The position numbers and the translations under genes were made by a program. Shown here one piece after another: positions 26,250 through 35,785 of a DNA stretch of 64,000 nt. The notes under the pieces were generated by a model. It did not search any database. It was not told the DNA's origin and worked only from the letters and a program-made list of their open reading frames with translations. The DNA comes from Flavobacterium sp. N502536 (GTDB taxonomy: Bacteria > Bacteroidota > Bacteroidia > Flavobacteriales > Flavobacteriaceae): positions 2,666,001 to 2,730,000 of the forward strand of contig NZ_CP110011.1 of NCBI RefSeq assembly GCF_025947345.1, given 5' to 3'. The number at the start of each line of letters is the position of its first letter. Within the stretch, counting starts at the first letter, position 1.

Positions 26250-26714
26250 TTACTTTCTGGAAAATAAATTCTCTACCACCCAGGCAGGGCCAATCATTAA
26301 AAACTGAAGATCTTTTAGAAAAGAAGGTTTTTTTCCTTCGATATTATGTCCGTAGAACTGTCCGATCCAGGCAATCGCAAATACACCGATGGAAAATATC
26401 CATAAAGGGAAAACCTGTCCGATATAAAAATTTACAACCAGACAAATCGCCGAAAAAACAGCAATCTTTAAGGCCATGGCTACCGATAAACGGATGTAAA
26501 AAAGGAGCACAAAAACTAAAACAACAGCAGCCCAGTTTTCGATAACAGGAGCGTTTAGTTTCAAAGTATCAGAAATGATATTGCTTGGAATACTCATTAA
26601 TAAACCTACGATCGAAAAGTAAATAGCAGGTACGCAAACATAATGAATCGCCTTGTTTTTGGGGTTCTGATGACTTACTGCGTACTCATCAAACCATTGT
26701 TCTAATGTTCTCAT
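26250..26714 (-). CDS. Mpo1-like (DUF962) membrane protein
   Basis: The 154-residue integral membrane protein has about four helices. The start (EQWFDEYAVSHQNPKNKAIHY), the histidine-bearing WIGQFYGHNIEGKKPSF and the end LQFLMIGPAWVVENLF match the DUF962/Mpo1 family. Yeast Mpo1 is an iron-dependent dioxygenase in alpha-oxidation of 2-hydroxy fatty acids; the conserved histidines are kept here, so a related lipid role is possible but not proven. It stands alone on the minus strand. Confidence 0.85.
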   Translation of the reverse strand: MRTLEQWFDEYAVSHQNPKNKAIHYVCVPAIYFSIVGLLMSIPSNIISDTLKLNAPVIENWAAVVLVFVLLFYIRLSVAMALKIAVFSAICLVVNFYIGQVFPLWIFSIGVFAIAWIGQFYGHNIEGKKPSFLKDLQFLMIGPAWVVENLFSRK

Positions 26715-26888
26715 TGTTTTTGGTTTAGGATCGTAAATCTACTAAAATTTCTTTTAGTTTTATCAATTTTGAACTTTCCCGGAAATGAATACGCTCAAAT
26801 TTTAGAGTAAACACTCAAAAAGTAGCGTATTTGTCTTATTGTGATAGTTTTATGGCCTTATGGAGTATACCGTTGTTTTTTTACTTGT

Positions 26889-26896
26889 TAAATTTG
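26889..26896 (+). promoter_or_regulatory. Putative -7 element
   Basis: TAAATTTG is an exact TAnnTTTG match 38 bases before the small tail-anchored protein gene at 26935, and supports that gene being real. Confidence 0.45.
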
Positions 26897-26934
26897 TGTA
26901 ATTTTAAAACAAATCTTGTTAAATTATTTAAGGT

Positions 26935-27171
26935 ATGTACGATAGTAAAAATAAAAAAAAGAAGGTTGTAAGAACATCTATTGCTCTGCATCATAGAGAA
27001 GATCAAATAGAGAATACACTAAACGAGTTTGATCTTTCTGTATATCCCGGAGATGAAAATGATATTTCACGTGACAGATTTATAAAAGCAAAAATAACTT
27101 TTGGGATACTTGTTCTTCTTGCTTTTTTATTTTCCTTTATTGCATTACTCATCATGAGATTTATCAATTAA
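26935..27171 (+). CDS. Small tail-anchored membrane protein
   Basis: I do not recognise this 78-residue protein. It has a Lys-rich start, a charged soluble region and a single C-terminal transmembrane helix (about 52-76, TFGILVLLAFLFSFIALLIMRF), the layout of a tail-anchored protein facing the cytoplasm. A good promoter -7 match lies upstream. It converges with the DUF3754 gene, overlapping it by a few bases at the stop codons. Confidence 0.65.
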   Translation: MYDSKNKKKKVVRTSIALHHREDQIENTLNEFDLSVYPGDENDISRDRFIKAKITFGILVLLAFLFSFIALLIMRFIN

Positions 27172-28415
27172 TGACACAGAGAAGTTTCTTTCTGATGATA
27201 ATCAAAAACATTGTCCCATAAGGCGTCGATCGTAACAAGCGCCTGGTTTAAAGGGATTACGCTCCATTTGCCATTAAATTCAATACCAAGTCCCATCTTT
27301 TTTAATTTCAACAAAGCATCCTGTACATCAAAATCAAGGTCTGTATTTAGTTTTGTTGCAAACCACGATTCAATTTGAGTATCAAGCTCGTCGGCTGTAA
27401 TAGGAGATTCATTTTTGTACAAAAAGGTATACGCCAGTATGGTTTCCTTCAATACCTCTTCTTCAGAGGAATTTAACAGTGAATAAAAAGCACCGCTGTT
27501 GTTTCCAAGATTCTTAAAATACAGGCTATCCGAAAGTATTTTTGAATATTTAATCTTCTTATTGACAAAGTTGCTGTACTGACGGAACAGGTAAAGCGAT
27601 AGAATTCCCAGTGCTATTAAACCCTGATTCAAAGAAGCTTTGCTGTTGAGTAAATCAATCGTTTCGCCCGATTGATATGCGCCATACATGCCAATCAAAG
27701 CCGGGATTACAGTCGTACTTAAAAGAGAAATTCCACCTCCGATTCCGGGAACCCAAAAAAACAATTTATCCGTGGTAGACATTCTCGGAATGGCATTTGG
27801 GAATATGGTTTCGAGATCGTTTTTAGGAACGCGTTTAAAGATTTTTAAAGCAACCGATCCGGGTTCAATGGGCATTTTCCCCAACTTCACTTTCTTTTCC
27901 TTTATATAATCCTCTTCGCTGTAATGCAGATAAATTAAAACGCGGTCGTAATATTCGATTTCAATTTCTTTCTTCCAGAAAAAATATTTTTTAATCTTTT
28001 CTTTTGCTTTATGATGTCCCCGAACGTATAATTCATAATCCTTAAAGGCATTAAAATCAATAGAGAGTTTTAAGCCGATTAAGTCTGAATCTTCAAAAGC
28101 TTCGTCCAGTGTTTCCTGATCTATCCGACGATAATTTCCCTGTTCTAAAACCGTAAGCAAGGTTTCTTTGAAAATACTGAAATCGCTTTTGCCTTCAAAA
28201 CTTTTACGCTCTTTCGGGCTTAAATCCGGGTCAAACAAAGCATAGTTTTGTTTAAGATTCCGGTTAAGATTAAAAGCTTCGTAATGAAAATAATGCTCAA
28301 TAATATCAAACAGTTTTTTGAAATCATCCACTTTTTTCGAATCGTCAGCAAAGGCACTGAATTGTTGTTCGAGTAGGAATTCTTTGTTGAAAGGAATATA
28401 ATGTTCTCGTGTCAT
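27168..28415 (-). CDS. TMEM143/DUF3754-type membrane protein
   Basis: The 415-residue protein has a soluble N-terminal half with YDRVLIYLHYSEEDYI and the block LKIFKRVPKNDLETIFPNA, the hallmark of DUF3754 (TMEM143-like) proteins, followed by two hydrophobic segments at about 220-245 and 263-280. Related proteins occur in plants, animals and bacteria; their function is not known. It has no close partner gene: the flanking genes are either convergent or separated by a 470-base gap with a terminator. Confidence 0.8.
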   Translation of the reverse strand: MTREHYIPFNKEFLLEQQFSAFADDSKKVDDFKKLFDIIEHYFHYEAFNLNRNLKQNYALFDPDLSPKERKSFEGKSDFSIFKETLLTVLEQGNYRRIDQETLDEAFEDSDLIGLKLSIDFNAFKDYELYVRGHHKAKEKIKKYFFWKKEIEIEYYDRVLIYLHYSEEDYIKEKKVKLGKMPIEPGSVALKIFKRVPKNDLETIFPNAIPRMSTTDKLFFWVPGIGGGISLLSTTVIPALIGMYGAYQSGETIDLLNSKASLNQGLIALGILSLYLFRQYSNFVNKKIKYSKILSDSLYFKNLGNNSGAFYSLLNSSEEEVLKETILAYTFLYKNESPITADELDTQIESWFATKLNTDLDFDVQDALLKLKKMGLGIEFNGKWSVIPLNQALVTIDALWDNVFDYHQKETSLCH

Positions 28416-28580
28416 AGAGATTTAAAGGGCTTTGTTTTTTTAAAGGGTAAAGATACAAAGGTTCAAAGTGATTTTGTTTTGATCACAATAGAGTTTTTGA
28501 AGTTTGTTTTCGTTTTAGATTCATCAGAGATGGAGTTTTTGCTGCTACCCAATCAAATGAAACTTTCCGCAATAAAATAC

Positions 28581-28630
28581 AATTAAAAAAGTGAGATTTT
28601 TAATCGTTGGCATCGATTAGAAATCCCACT
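28581..28630 (-). terminator. Long hairpin, minus-strand terminator candidate
   Basis: Bases 28590-28606 pair with 28614-28630 in a 17-base stem with one mismatch and one G-T pair. On the minus strand it is followed by six T residues, which fits termination of the zinc-ribbon protein gene that ends at 28887, although 250 bases further on. The rest of the gap 28416-28886 shows no gene and no other clear signal. Confidence 0.65.
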
Positions 28631-28886
28631 TAATTGTTCCAAAAAAAATGACATCATTTCATAATTTCCCTTTGGGAAAACTACAGGTTTAAATAAAAAT
28701 TATCCACGGCAATTTTACCACTTAATAAAGTTCCGGCAACCCGTATTTATACCTGTTTTTGAGTTTTTTTACGTCAGGAGTGCAAGTGCAAAAAGGACAG
28801 TCTTTTGCTTTGATGCTAAGTGTTTTAAGTCTTTTTTCAAAGCTTCCTGTCTTTGCAGTGCAGTTGAAGAAGGTTTTTTTAGGGTA

Positions 28887-29354
28887 TTAATTCCCCTCCG
28901 ATTTTTTCAATTCTATTATTTTATTGATGTATTGGATGAGATTTTCTTTTTCTACCGAAAAGGGAGCTTTTTCATCTTCGGTGCTCAGGTATAAGTGCGC
29001 AATACTTTCGGCGTCCATATTTTCCTGCACATAATGATACTCAATATATTTTATAATGCTTTCTACAAAAAGCTCCTGCAGCCTGCCTTTTTCTATCGTT
29101 TCTTCGTCCTTGTTTTTTATTTTTTCTATTTCCGATTCCGGTAAATCAATAGTGAGGTAAGTAGTATCTACAGCCACATTAGAAAGCATTTCTTCGCTCG
29201 CTTTTCCTGTAGCATTGCAATACGCACAGGGGCCTGGCGCCCATTTTAATTGTTTGTTTAAACGTTTTATGTCTTCCCAATCTACAAAACCTTTTCCGAG
29301 ACATCTGGGGCATCCTGAATTTGATTTTTTAAACAGAAAATTAAAAAGAGTCAT
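28887..29354 (-). CDS. Hypothetical protein with a zinc-ribbon-like double CxxC
   Basis: The 155-residue protein carries CPRCLGKGF at about residues 14-22 and CAYCNATGK at about 42-50, the two halves of a DnaJ-type CxxCxGxG zinc site. The rest is charged and helical, with no signal peptide. I do not recognise a named family. DnaJ-like zinc sites bind unfolded protein or pair with other factors, but no J domain is present, so function is open. Confidence 0.75.
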   Translation of the reverse strand: MTLFNFLFKKSNSGCPRCLGKGFVDWEDIKRLNKQLKWAPGPCAYCNATGKASEEMLSNVAVDTTYLTIDLPESEIEKIKNKDEETIEKGRLQELFVESIIKYIEYHYVQENMDAESIAHLYLSTEDEKAPFSVEKENLIQYINKIIELKKSEGN

Positions 29355-29926
29355 TTTTCTAAAAATTTGGTTAAAGTTTTATAGCCTCGCGAAGATAAAT
29401 TATTTATGTAAGAAAAATATTTTTAAAGCAGATTGTTTTTTGAGATTTTAAACATTTTAGAAGTAGGAAAAGCAGCAGATTTTTGCCTTGTAATGGGAAC
29501 TGTTTTTGGAGTACAGAAATTGGAATGACGAATTGGGCAAGCAGATCGATGTATAGCTATTCAGAATTCAGGAAAATGTGAGAAAATAGAATGTTTTTTA
29601 TCAGGAGCAGAATCAAATTCAAAAAGTTTTTGCTTAAATTTATGCACCTCAAATTTAAAGAGAATCTACACGTTAAAGTAGCCGGAATAACAACCGGGAA
29701 GAGCATTGTGCCTCAATGAATTATTTTTAGCCATTATTACTATTATTTTTAATGTTTGTGTAACAGAAATTGTGAACGAACGTCTAAGTAATGGGCATAA
29801 TCGTTAGCAAGCCTCTGGATTATTTTAGATTCGGAATTTCTTATAATCCATTTTTAAGTAAGATTTACAATTCATCGTGGTCCTGTAATTCGTTGATTAT
29901 TTCATGTATCATTAAAGTAGAAAAAT
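29355..29926. other. Gene-poor gap of about 570 bases
   Basis: I see no open reading frame with coding character on either strand, no tRNA or obvious structured RNA, and no clear terminator. The DNA is AT-rich and could be decayed sequence. The first 100 bases upstream of the zinc-ribbon protein gene should hold its promoter. Confidence 0.5.
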
Positions 29927-30139
29927 ATGGTTGTTGAAGTTTTTAAGACAAATGTGCAAAAAGAGGCAGATAAAGATTATGTCATTGCCGTTATTCAAAC
30001 CCAATTTCCCGATTATAAAATCAACTTTGATTTAGAAGATTGCGATAAAATATTGCGTATAGAAGGTATTGATCTGGAACCCGATAATATTATCGATTAT
30101 GTAAATTGTTTGGGATATACTTGTGTAAAATTAGAATAA
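29927..30139 (+). CDS. Small HMA-fold-like protein without metal site
   Basis: The 70-residue protein begins MVVEVFKTNVQKEADKDYVI and continues with the beta-alpha-beta-beta-alpha-beta pattern of heavy-metal-associated domains (LEDCDKILRIEG, IIDYVNCLGYTCVKLE). The CxxC metal motif that would sit near residue 10 is absent, so metal transport is doubtful. Short proteins of this type are often encoded in Bacteroidota. It precedes the SulP transporter gene by 129 bases on the same strand, but that gene has its own promoter match. Confidence 0.75.
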   Translation: MVVEVFKTNVQKEADKDYVIAVIQTQFPDYKINFDLEDCDKILRIEGIDLEPDNIIDYVNCLGYTCVKLE

Positions 30140-30253
30140 TTAGACTATGATAAATTTTATTGTTTTTTGCTTTTTACTGTTAGTGAAACAGTTTTAAGAA
30201 TCCGTTTTTTTGAGATCGGAAAGTTTTCTTTCCTATAAGTACGCATTATTTTT

Positions 30254-30261
30254 TAAATTTG
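30254..30261 (+). promoter_or_regulatory. Putative -7 element of the SulP transporter gene
   Basis: TAAATTTG matches TAnnTTTG and lies only 7 bases before the ATG at 30269. If used, the transcript would have almost no leader. That is unusual, so the match may be fortuitous. Confidence 0.35.
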
Positions 30262-30268
30262 TGTTCTT

Positions 30269-31798
30269 ATGAAAAAAAAGCCTTCCTTTTTTGACTTTAC
30301 TCAAAAGGTCAATTATAAAAACGAAATTTTAGCGGGATTAACAGTTGCGATGACGATGATTCCGGAATCATTATCGTTTGCAATTCTAGCCGGTTTTCCG
30401 CCTTTGGCAGGCTTGTATGCTGCTTTTATAGCGGGCTTGGTTACCTCGGTTTTTGGAGGGAGACCCGGAATGATTTCGGGTGGGGCAGGAGCGACCGTTA
30501 TTGTTTTAATCGCTTTAATGAAATCGCACGGCATCGAATATGTTTTTGCAGCCGTCGCACTTGGAGGGATCGTTCAGATCTGTGTTGGACTTTTTAAACT
30601 CGGAAAATTTATCAGACTGGTACCACAACCAGTGATGTACGGTTTTGTAAACGGGCTTGCAGTAGTGATCTTTATGTCACAGCTGGAACAGTTTAAAACC
30701 GTTGTGAATGGCCAGACGACATGGCTGCAAGGTTCTCCTTTGTATATTATGTTGGGCTTAGTTGTGCTTACGATTGGGGTTGTAGTGCTTTTTCCAAAGA
30801 TAACAAAAACAGTTCCGGCTTCTTTGGTGGCTATTATGGTCGTATTTGCCATCGTACTAATCTTTAATATTGAGACCAAAACAGTTCAGGATATTGCTTC
30901 TGTGCAGGGAGGATTTCCACCGTTTCATATTCCGAATATTCCACTTTCTTTTGATACCTTAAAAATCATATTTCCGTACGCAGTAATTGTTGCCGCTGTC
31001 GGTTTAACAGAAGGTTTGCTGACTTTGAACCTTGTTGATGAAATAACAGGTACAAGAGGCAATAGTAACAGAGAGTGTATTGCTCAGGGAAGCTCCAATA
31101 TATTGAATGGGTTCTTTTTTGGGATGGGCGGCTGTCCAATGATTGCGCAGACACTGGTCAATCTTTCTGCCGGTTCGAGAGCGCGACTTTCGGGAATAAT
31201 CGCTTCGTTGACTATTTTAGGAATCATTCTTTTTGGAGCGCCTGTCATTGGAAAACTGCCAATGGCTGCTTTAGTAGGAGTGATGATGATGGTGGCGGTT
31301 ACCACTTTTGAATGGACGAGTTTCAGAGTCATTAATAAAATGCCGGCACACGATATCTTTGTCGGGATTTTAGTAGCGGTAGTCACTATTTTATTGCACA
31401 ATCTGGCTTTGGCAGTTTTGATTGGGGTGATTGTTTCAGCCCTTGTTTTTGCCTGGGAAAGTGCCAAAAGAATTCGTGCCAGACATTATATTGATGAGAC
31501 CGGAATAAAACATTATGAAATTTACGGACCCTTATTTTTTGGTTCGATTGCTGCTTTTGTAGAGAAGTTTGATGTGGTAAATGATCCTGATCATGTGATC
31601 ATTGATTTTAAAGAAAGCCGAATTGCAGATATGTCCGCTATTGAAGCATTGAATAATTTGACAAAAAAATACAGTCAGTTAAATAAAGTGATCGAATTGC
31701 AACATTTAAGTGAAGATTGTATTGTTTTACTTAAGAATGCTGAAGCTGTTATTGCCGTAAATGTAATTGAAGATCCAACGTACAAAGTAGTCTCTTAA
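30269..31798 (+). CDS. SulP-family anion transporter with STAS domain
   Basis: The 509-residue protein has about 10-12 transmembrane segments with the SulP signature near the start (EILAGLTVAMTMIPESLSFA, AGFPPLAGLYAAFI) and a C-terminal cytoplasmic STAS domain (about 400-505, HVIIDFKESRIADMSAIEAL). SulP proteins carry sulfate, bicarbonate or other anions; the substrate cannot be told from sequence. No sulfur-assimilation or carbonic anhydrase gene is adjacent. Length is normal for the bacterial family. Confidence 0.93.
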   Translation: MKKKPSFFDFTQKVNYKNEILAGLTVAMTMIPESLSFAILAGFPPLAGLYAAFIAGLVTSVFGGRPGMISGGAGATVIVLIALMKSHGIEYVFAAVALGGIVQICVGLFKLGKFIRLVPQPVMYGFVNGLAVVIFMSQLEQFKTVVNGQTTWLQGSPLYIMLGLVVLTIGVVVLFPKITKTVPASLVAIMVVFAIVLIFNIETKTVQDIASVQGGFPPFHIPNIPLSFDTLKIIFPYAVIVAAVGLTEGLLTLNLVDEITGTRGNSNRECIAQGSSNILNGFFFGMGGCPMIAQTLVNLSAGSRARLSGIIASLTILGIILFGAPVIGKLPMAALVGVMMMVAVTTFEWTSFRVINKMPAHDIFVGILVAVVTILLHNLALAVLIGVIVSALVFAWESAKRIRARHYIDETGIKHYEIYGPLFFGSIAAFVEKFDVVNDPDHVIIDFKESRIADMSAIEALNNLTKKYSQLNKVIELQHLSEDCIVLLKNAEAVIAVNVIEDPTYKVVS

Positions 31799-31875
31799 TT
31801 AGATAATTTGGCAATTAGATAATTAGAAAATTCTATGCGTAACGAACAGCAATTATCTAATTATCTAATTGACAC
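31797..31875. repeat. Octamer repeats TTAGATAA / TTATCTAA forming a hairpin
   Basis: TTAGATAA, TTTGGCAA, TTAGATAA and TTAGAAAA octamers are followed after about 25 bases by the inverse TTATCTAA, TTATCTAA. The result is a two-way hairpin between the convergent SulP and phosphodiesterase genes. It belongs to the 8-base-period type of intergenic repeats. Confidence 0.7.
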
Positions 31876-31884
31876 ATTCCCAAA

Positions 31885-33084
31885 TTATTTAAGCATGCTG
31901 CTAACCTCGCTAAACTTTCCGTCGACTTCATCGATTTGTAAGCCCAGTAGGTGTGCAATTAAAGGATATACCGAAACATTCTGGAAGGATCTTACTGTTT
32001 TGTTTACTTTAAAGGCTGGACCTTTTGCGTAAAAAATGGCCTGCATGTCTTTCTCTTTGTTGTCATATCCGTGTGTGCCTCCGTTTACCTTCTGAGAGGA
32101 TTCTTTTACCAGACTATACCCTTTTTTGGCTTCAATTACAAAATCATGAACTCTCGGATTAGTGCCGTAGTGCAGTCTTTTCGGAACCTCGTTTGATCTC
32201 CAGAATTTAATATGAGGTACTTTTTTTAAAGCTTTTGCGATAGAATCCTGAAAGCCCGGTTTTGCCTGCAGGCTCATAATTGGGTTGATTACGGCTTTGT
32301 AATCCAGCCATTCGGGTTTTAGATACTCCAGAATCGCTACCTTTTTATCGTTGCTAATATTGGCCATTCCGTGATCTGAGACGATAATTAAATTGATCTG
32401 TTTTCCAATAGGCAATTGATCCAGTTTAGAAGATAAGAGTCCCATAAGAGTATCCATCTTTCTGATTGCTTTTTCGTTTTCAGGAGAAAGCGGACCAAAT
32501 TGATGCCCTGAACGATCGGGCTCATCAAAATAGAGGCTGATAAAATGCGGACGCTCTTTTTCCGGAAGCTGCAGCCATTGAAGTACAGTGTCGATTCGGG
32601 TTTCGTAAGGGATTTTGTCATCGTACTTTTTATAGATACCCGGCCTTTTCTGATCGGTATCTGAACCCGGCCAGAAAAAAGAAGCTGCCTTTATACCCTG
32701 TTGTTCGGCAACATTCCAAATGGGATTTCCACCATAAAAACGGGAATCATTTTTGGCATTTGTCGATAGTGAAAAAGATTCGTTTAGCGCTGCATCATAA
32801 AAAACATTATTAATAATTCCGTGATGATCAGGATAAAGTCCGGTCACTATTGCATAATGATTAGGGAAGGTTTTGCTCGGATAAGAAGGTCGCATTGATT
32901 TGGCGTGAACACCTTGTTTGGCTATCTTTTCAAGATTTTGAAGTTTAAAATGTCTGGCATAATCCCAACGAAATCCATCCATAGAAACTAAAACGACGTA
33001 AGTATCTTTATTGGTTTGCGCATTTAAAATAAAAGAAAGCGAGAAGAAAAGTACAGATAGGAGAGCGGTAAAATGCTTTTTCAT
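31885..33084 (-). CDS. Secreted nucleotide pyrophosphatase/phosphodiesterase (alkaline phosphatase superfamily)
   Basis: The 399-residue protein has a signal peptide (about 1-22, ending LNAQ) and the metal-site set of NPP-type phosphodiesterases: D36 in SMDGFRWDY, nucleophile T72 in KTFPNHY, D190/H194 in DEPDRSGHQFGP, D237-H238 in SDHGM, and a late histidine in GGTHGYDN. It should act in the periplasm or outside, cleaving phosphodiester or pyrophosphate bonds of nucleotides or similar molecules. The strong promoter directly upstream indicates a single-gene unit. Confidence 0.93.
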   Translation of the reverse strand: MKKHFTALLSVLFFSLSFILNAQTNKDTYVVLVSMDGFRWDYARHFKLQNLEKIAKQGVHAKSMRPSYPSKTFPNHYAIVTGLYPDHHGIINNVFYDAALNESFSLSTNAKNDSRFYGGNPIWNVAEQQGIKAASFFWPGSDTDQKRPGIYKKYDDKIPYETRIDTVLQWLQLPEKERPHFISLYFDEPDRSGHQFGPLSPENEKAIRKMDTLMGLLSSKLDQLPIGKQINLIIVSDHGMANISNDKKVAILEYLKPEWLDYKAVINPIMSLQAKPGFQDSIAKALKKVPHIKFWRSNEVPKRLHYGTNPRVHDFVIEAKKGYSLVKESSQKVNGGTHGYDNKEKDMQAIFYAKGPAFKVNKTVRSFQNVSVYPLIAHLLGLQIDEVDGKFSEVSSMLK

Positions 33085-33103
33085 TGTTGTAATTATTGAG
33101 TTG

Positions 33104-33135
33104 CAAAGTTATCAATAACCACTTTCATGCGCAAA
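33104..33135 (-). promoter_or_regulatory. Promoter of the phosphodiesterase gene, both elements present
   Basis: On the minus strand TTTG (33132-33135) is followed after 20 bases by TAACTTTG (33104-33111), matching the Bacteroidota consensus TTTG-N17-23-TAnnTTTG. The start codon is 20 bases further down. This is the best two-element promoter I found in the window. Confidence 0.65.
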
Positions 33136-33256
33136 AACAGAATGTTAAACAATCATAAAGTAAAAATTGTTTGCTACAGATTAAAAAGATTCTCACAGAT
33201 TGTAATCTTTTTGATCCTTTAATCTGTGGCTAAAAAAAAACAGTGTAATTCGCGGC

Positions 33257-33287
33257 AAAAAAAAACGCCAGATAGAAATCTGGCGTT
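33257..33287 (-). terminator. Terminator after groEL
   Basis: AACGCCAGAT and ATCTGGCGTT form a 10-base-pair stem with a four-base loop; on the minus strand a run of eight or nine T residues follows. Confidence 0.9.
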
Positions 33288-33310
33288 TTGAATTTGGAAG
33301 AAAAGAACGA

Positions 33311-34975
<1,665 letters not shown>

Positions 34976-35024
34976 TTAATGAAGTTCTTAATTCTTAATA
35001 CTTCGTACTTAAGACAATATTTTT

Positions 35025-35300
35025 TTAGATTATCGCCAAGATATCATCCTCACGCATAATCAAATAATCAGTTCCTTCCAGTTTTAATTCTGTTCCTGCA
35101 TATTTACCATAAAGAACAGTGTCGCCCACTTTTACAGTCATTGTGTGATCTTTTGATCCGTTTCCTACTGCAACTACAGTCCCTTTTTGTGGTTTCTCTT
35201 TGGCAGTATCCGGAATAAAGATTCCTGAAGCAGTTTTAGTTTCAGCTGCAACAGGCTCAATAAGTACGCGGTCTGAAAGCGGTTTTATGTTTAAAGCCAT
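35025..35300 (-). CDS. groES: 10 kDa co-chaperonin GroES
   Basis: GroES is the lid of the chaperonin. The 91-residue protein has the start [12 protein letters not shown], the mobile loop around [11 protein letters not shown] that docks on GroEL, and the end [13 protein letters not shown]. Its promoter must lie in the 90 bases between it and the secG terminator; that stretch has two close palindromes (35338-35345 and 35348-35356). Confidence 0.98.
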   Translation of the reverse strand: MALNIKPLSDRVLIEPVAAETKTASGIFIPDTAKEKPQKGTVVAVGNGSKDHTMTVKVGDTVLYGKYAGTELKLEGTDYLIMREDDILAII

Positions 35301-35337
35301 GATTTTATAATGTTATTAGGTTATACGTTTTTTAATG

Positions 35338-35356
35338 TTCTAGAAACTTTCAGAAA
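35338..35356. promoter_or_regulatory. Adjacent palindromes upstream of groES
   Basis: TTCTAGAA (35338-35345) and TTTCAGAAA (35348-35356) sit side by side about 40-55 bases before the groES start. Their alternating TTC and GAA blocks form an operator-like arrangement in the promoter region of a heat-shock operon. No CIRCE element is present. The binding protein is unknown. Confidence 0.35.
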
Positions 35357-35390
35357 CTGTGCCATGCTCTTAAAACTGACATTATTTCTT

Positions 35391-35422
35391 AAAAAAAATG
35401 CCAGCTTTGACAGGCTGGCATT
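35391..35422 (-). terminator. Terminator after secG
   Basis: AATGCCAGC and GCTGGCATT form a 9-base-pair stem with an eight-base loop, followed on the minus strand by T residues. It separates secG from the groESL operon. Confidence 0.88.
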
Positions 35423-35443
35423 TTATATTGATATCGAAAATTA

Positions 35444-35782
35444 TTATTTTGCTGCAGGTGTTGCCGGAGCAGGTGTTTGTTGAGCCGGAGCAGCTGGTGT
35501 AGTAGCAGGCGCCTCAGTTTTTTCAATGATTTTAGACTCACCGTCACTTAATGATCCTGTGAAGCTTAAGCTGGAAAGCAAAATTAAAGCAATCAAAATA
35601 GTAGCTAATGTCCAAGTACTTTTGTCTAAAAAGTCAGTTGTTTTTTGTACTCCACCTAACATTTGAGTTCCGCTGATAGTAGAAGACAATCCGCCTCCTT
35701 TAGGGTTTTGTACCATGATTACTACGATCAATAGAAAGCAAACTATTGTGATTAAAACTAAAAAAATTGAAAATGTGCTCAT
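35444..35782 (-). CDS. secG: Protein translocase subunit SecG
   Basis: SecG is a small partner of SecYE in the inner membrane. The 112-residue protein has two transmembrane helices (about 4-20 and 52-70) and the family loop VQNPKGGGLSSTISGTQMLGGVQKTTDFLDK between them. A Pro/Ala/Thr-rich tail of about 25 residues follows. It lies three bases after the repeat-containing protein gene, so the two are cotranscribed. Confidence 0.95.
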   Translation of the reverse strand: MSTFSIFLVLITIVCFLLIVVIMVQNPKGGGLSSTISGTQMLGGVQKTTDFLDKSTWTLATILIALILLSSLSFTGSLSDGESKIIEKTEAPATTPAAPAQQTPAPATPAAK

Positions 35783-35785
35783 TGT

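Noticed and set aside
28401..28586. Plus-strand ORF of 61 codons upstream of the DUF3754 gene
   Set aside because: It overlaps the start of the opposite-strand gene and lies in the likely promoter region; no recognisable protein features.
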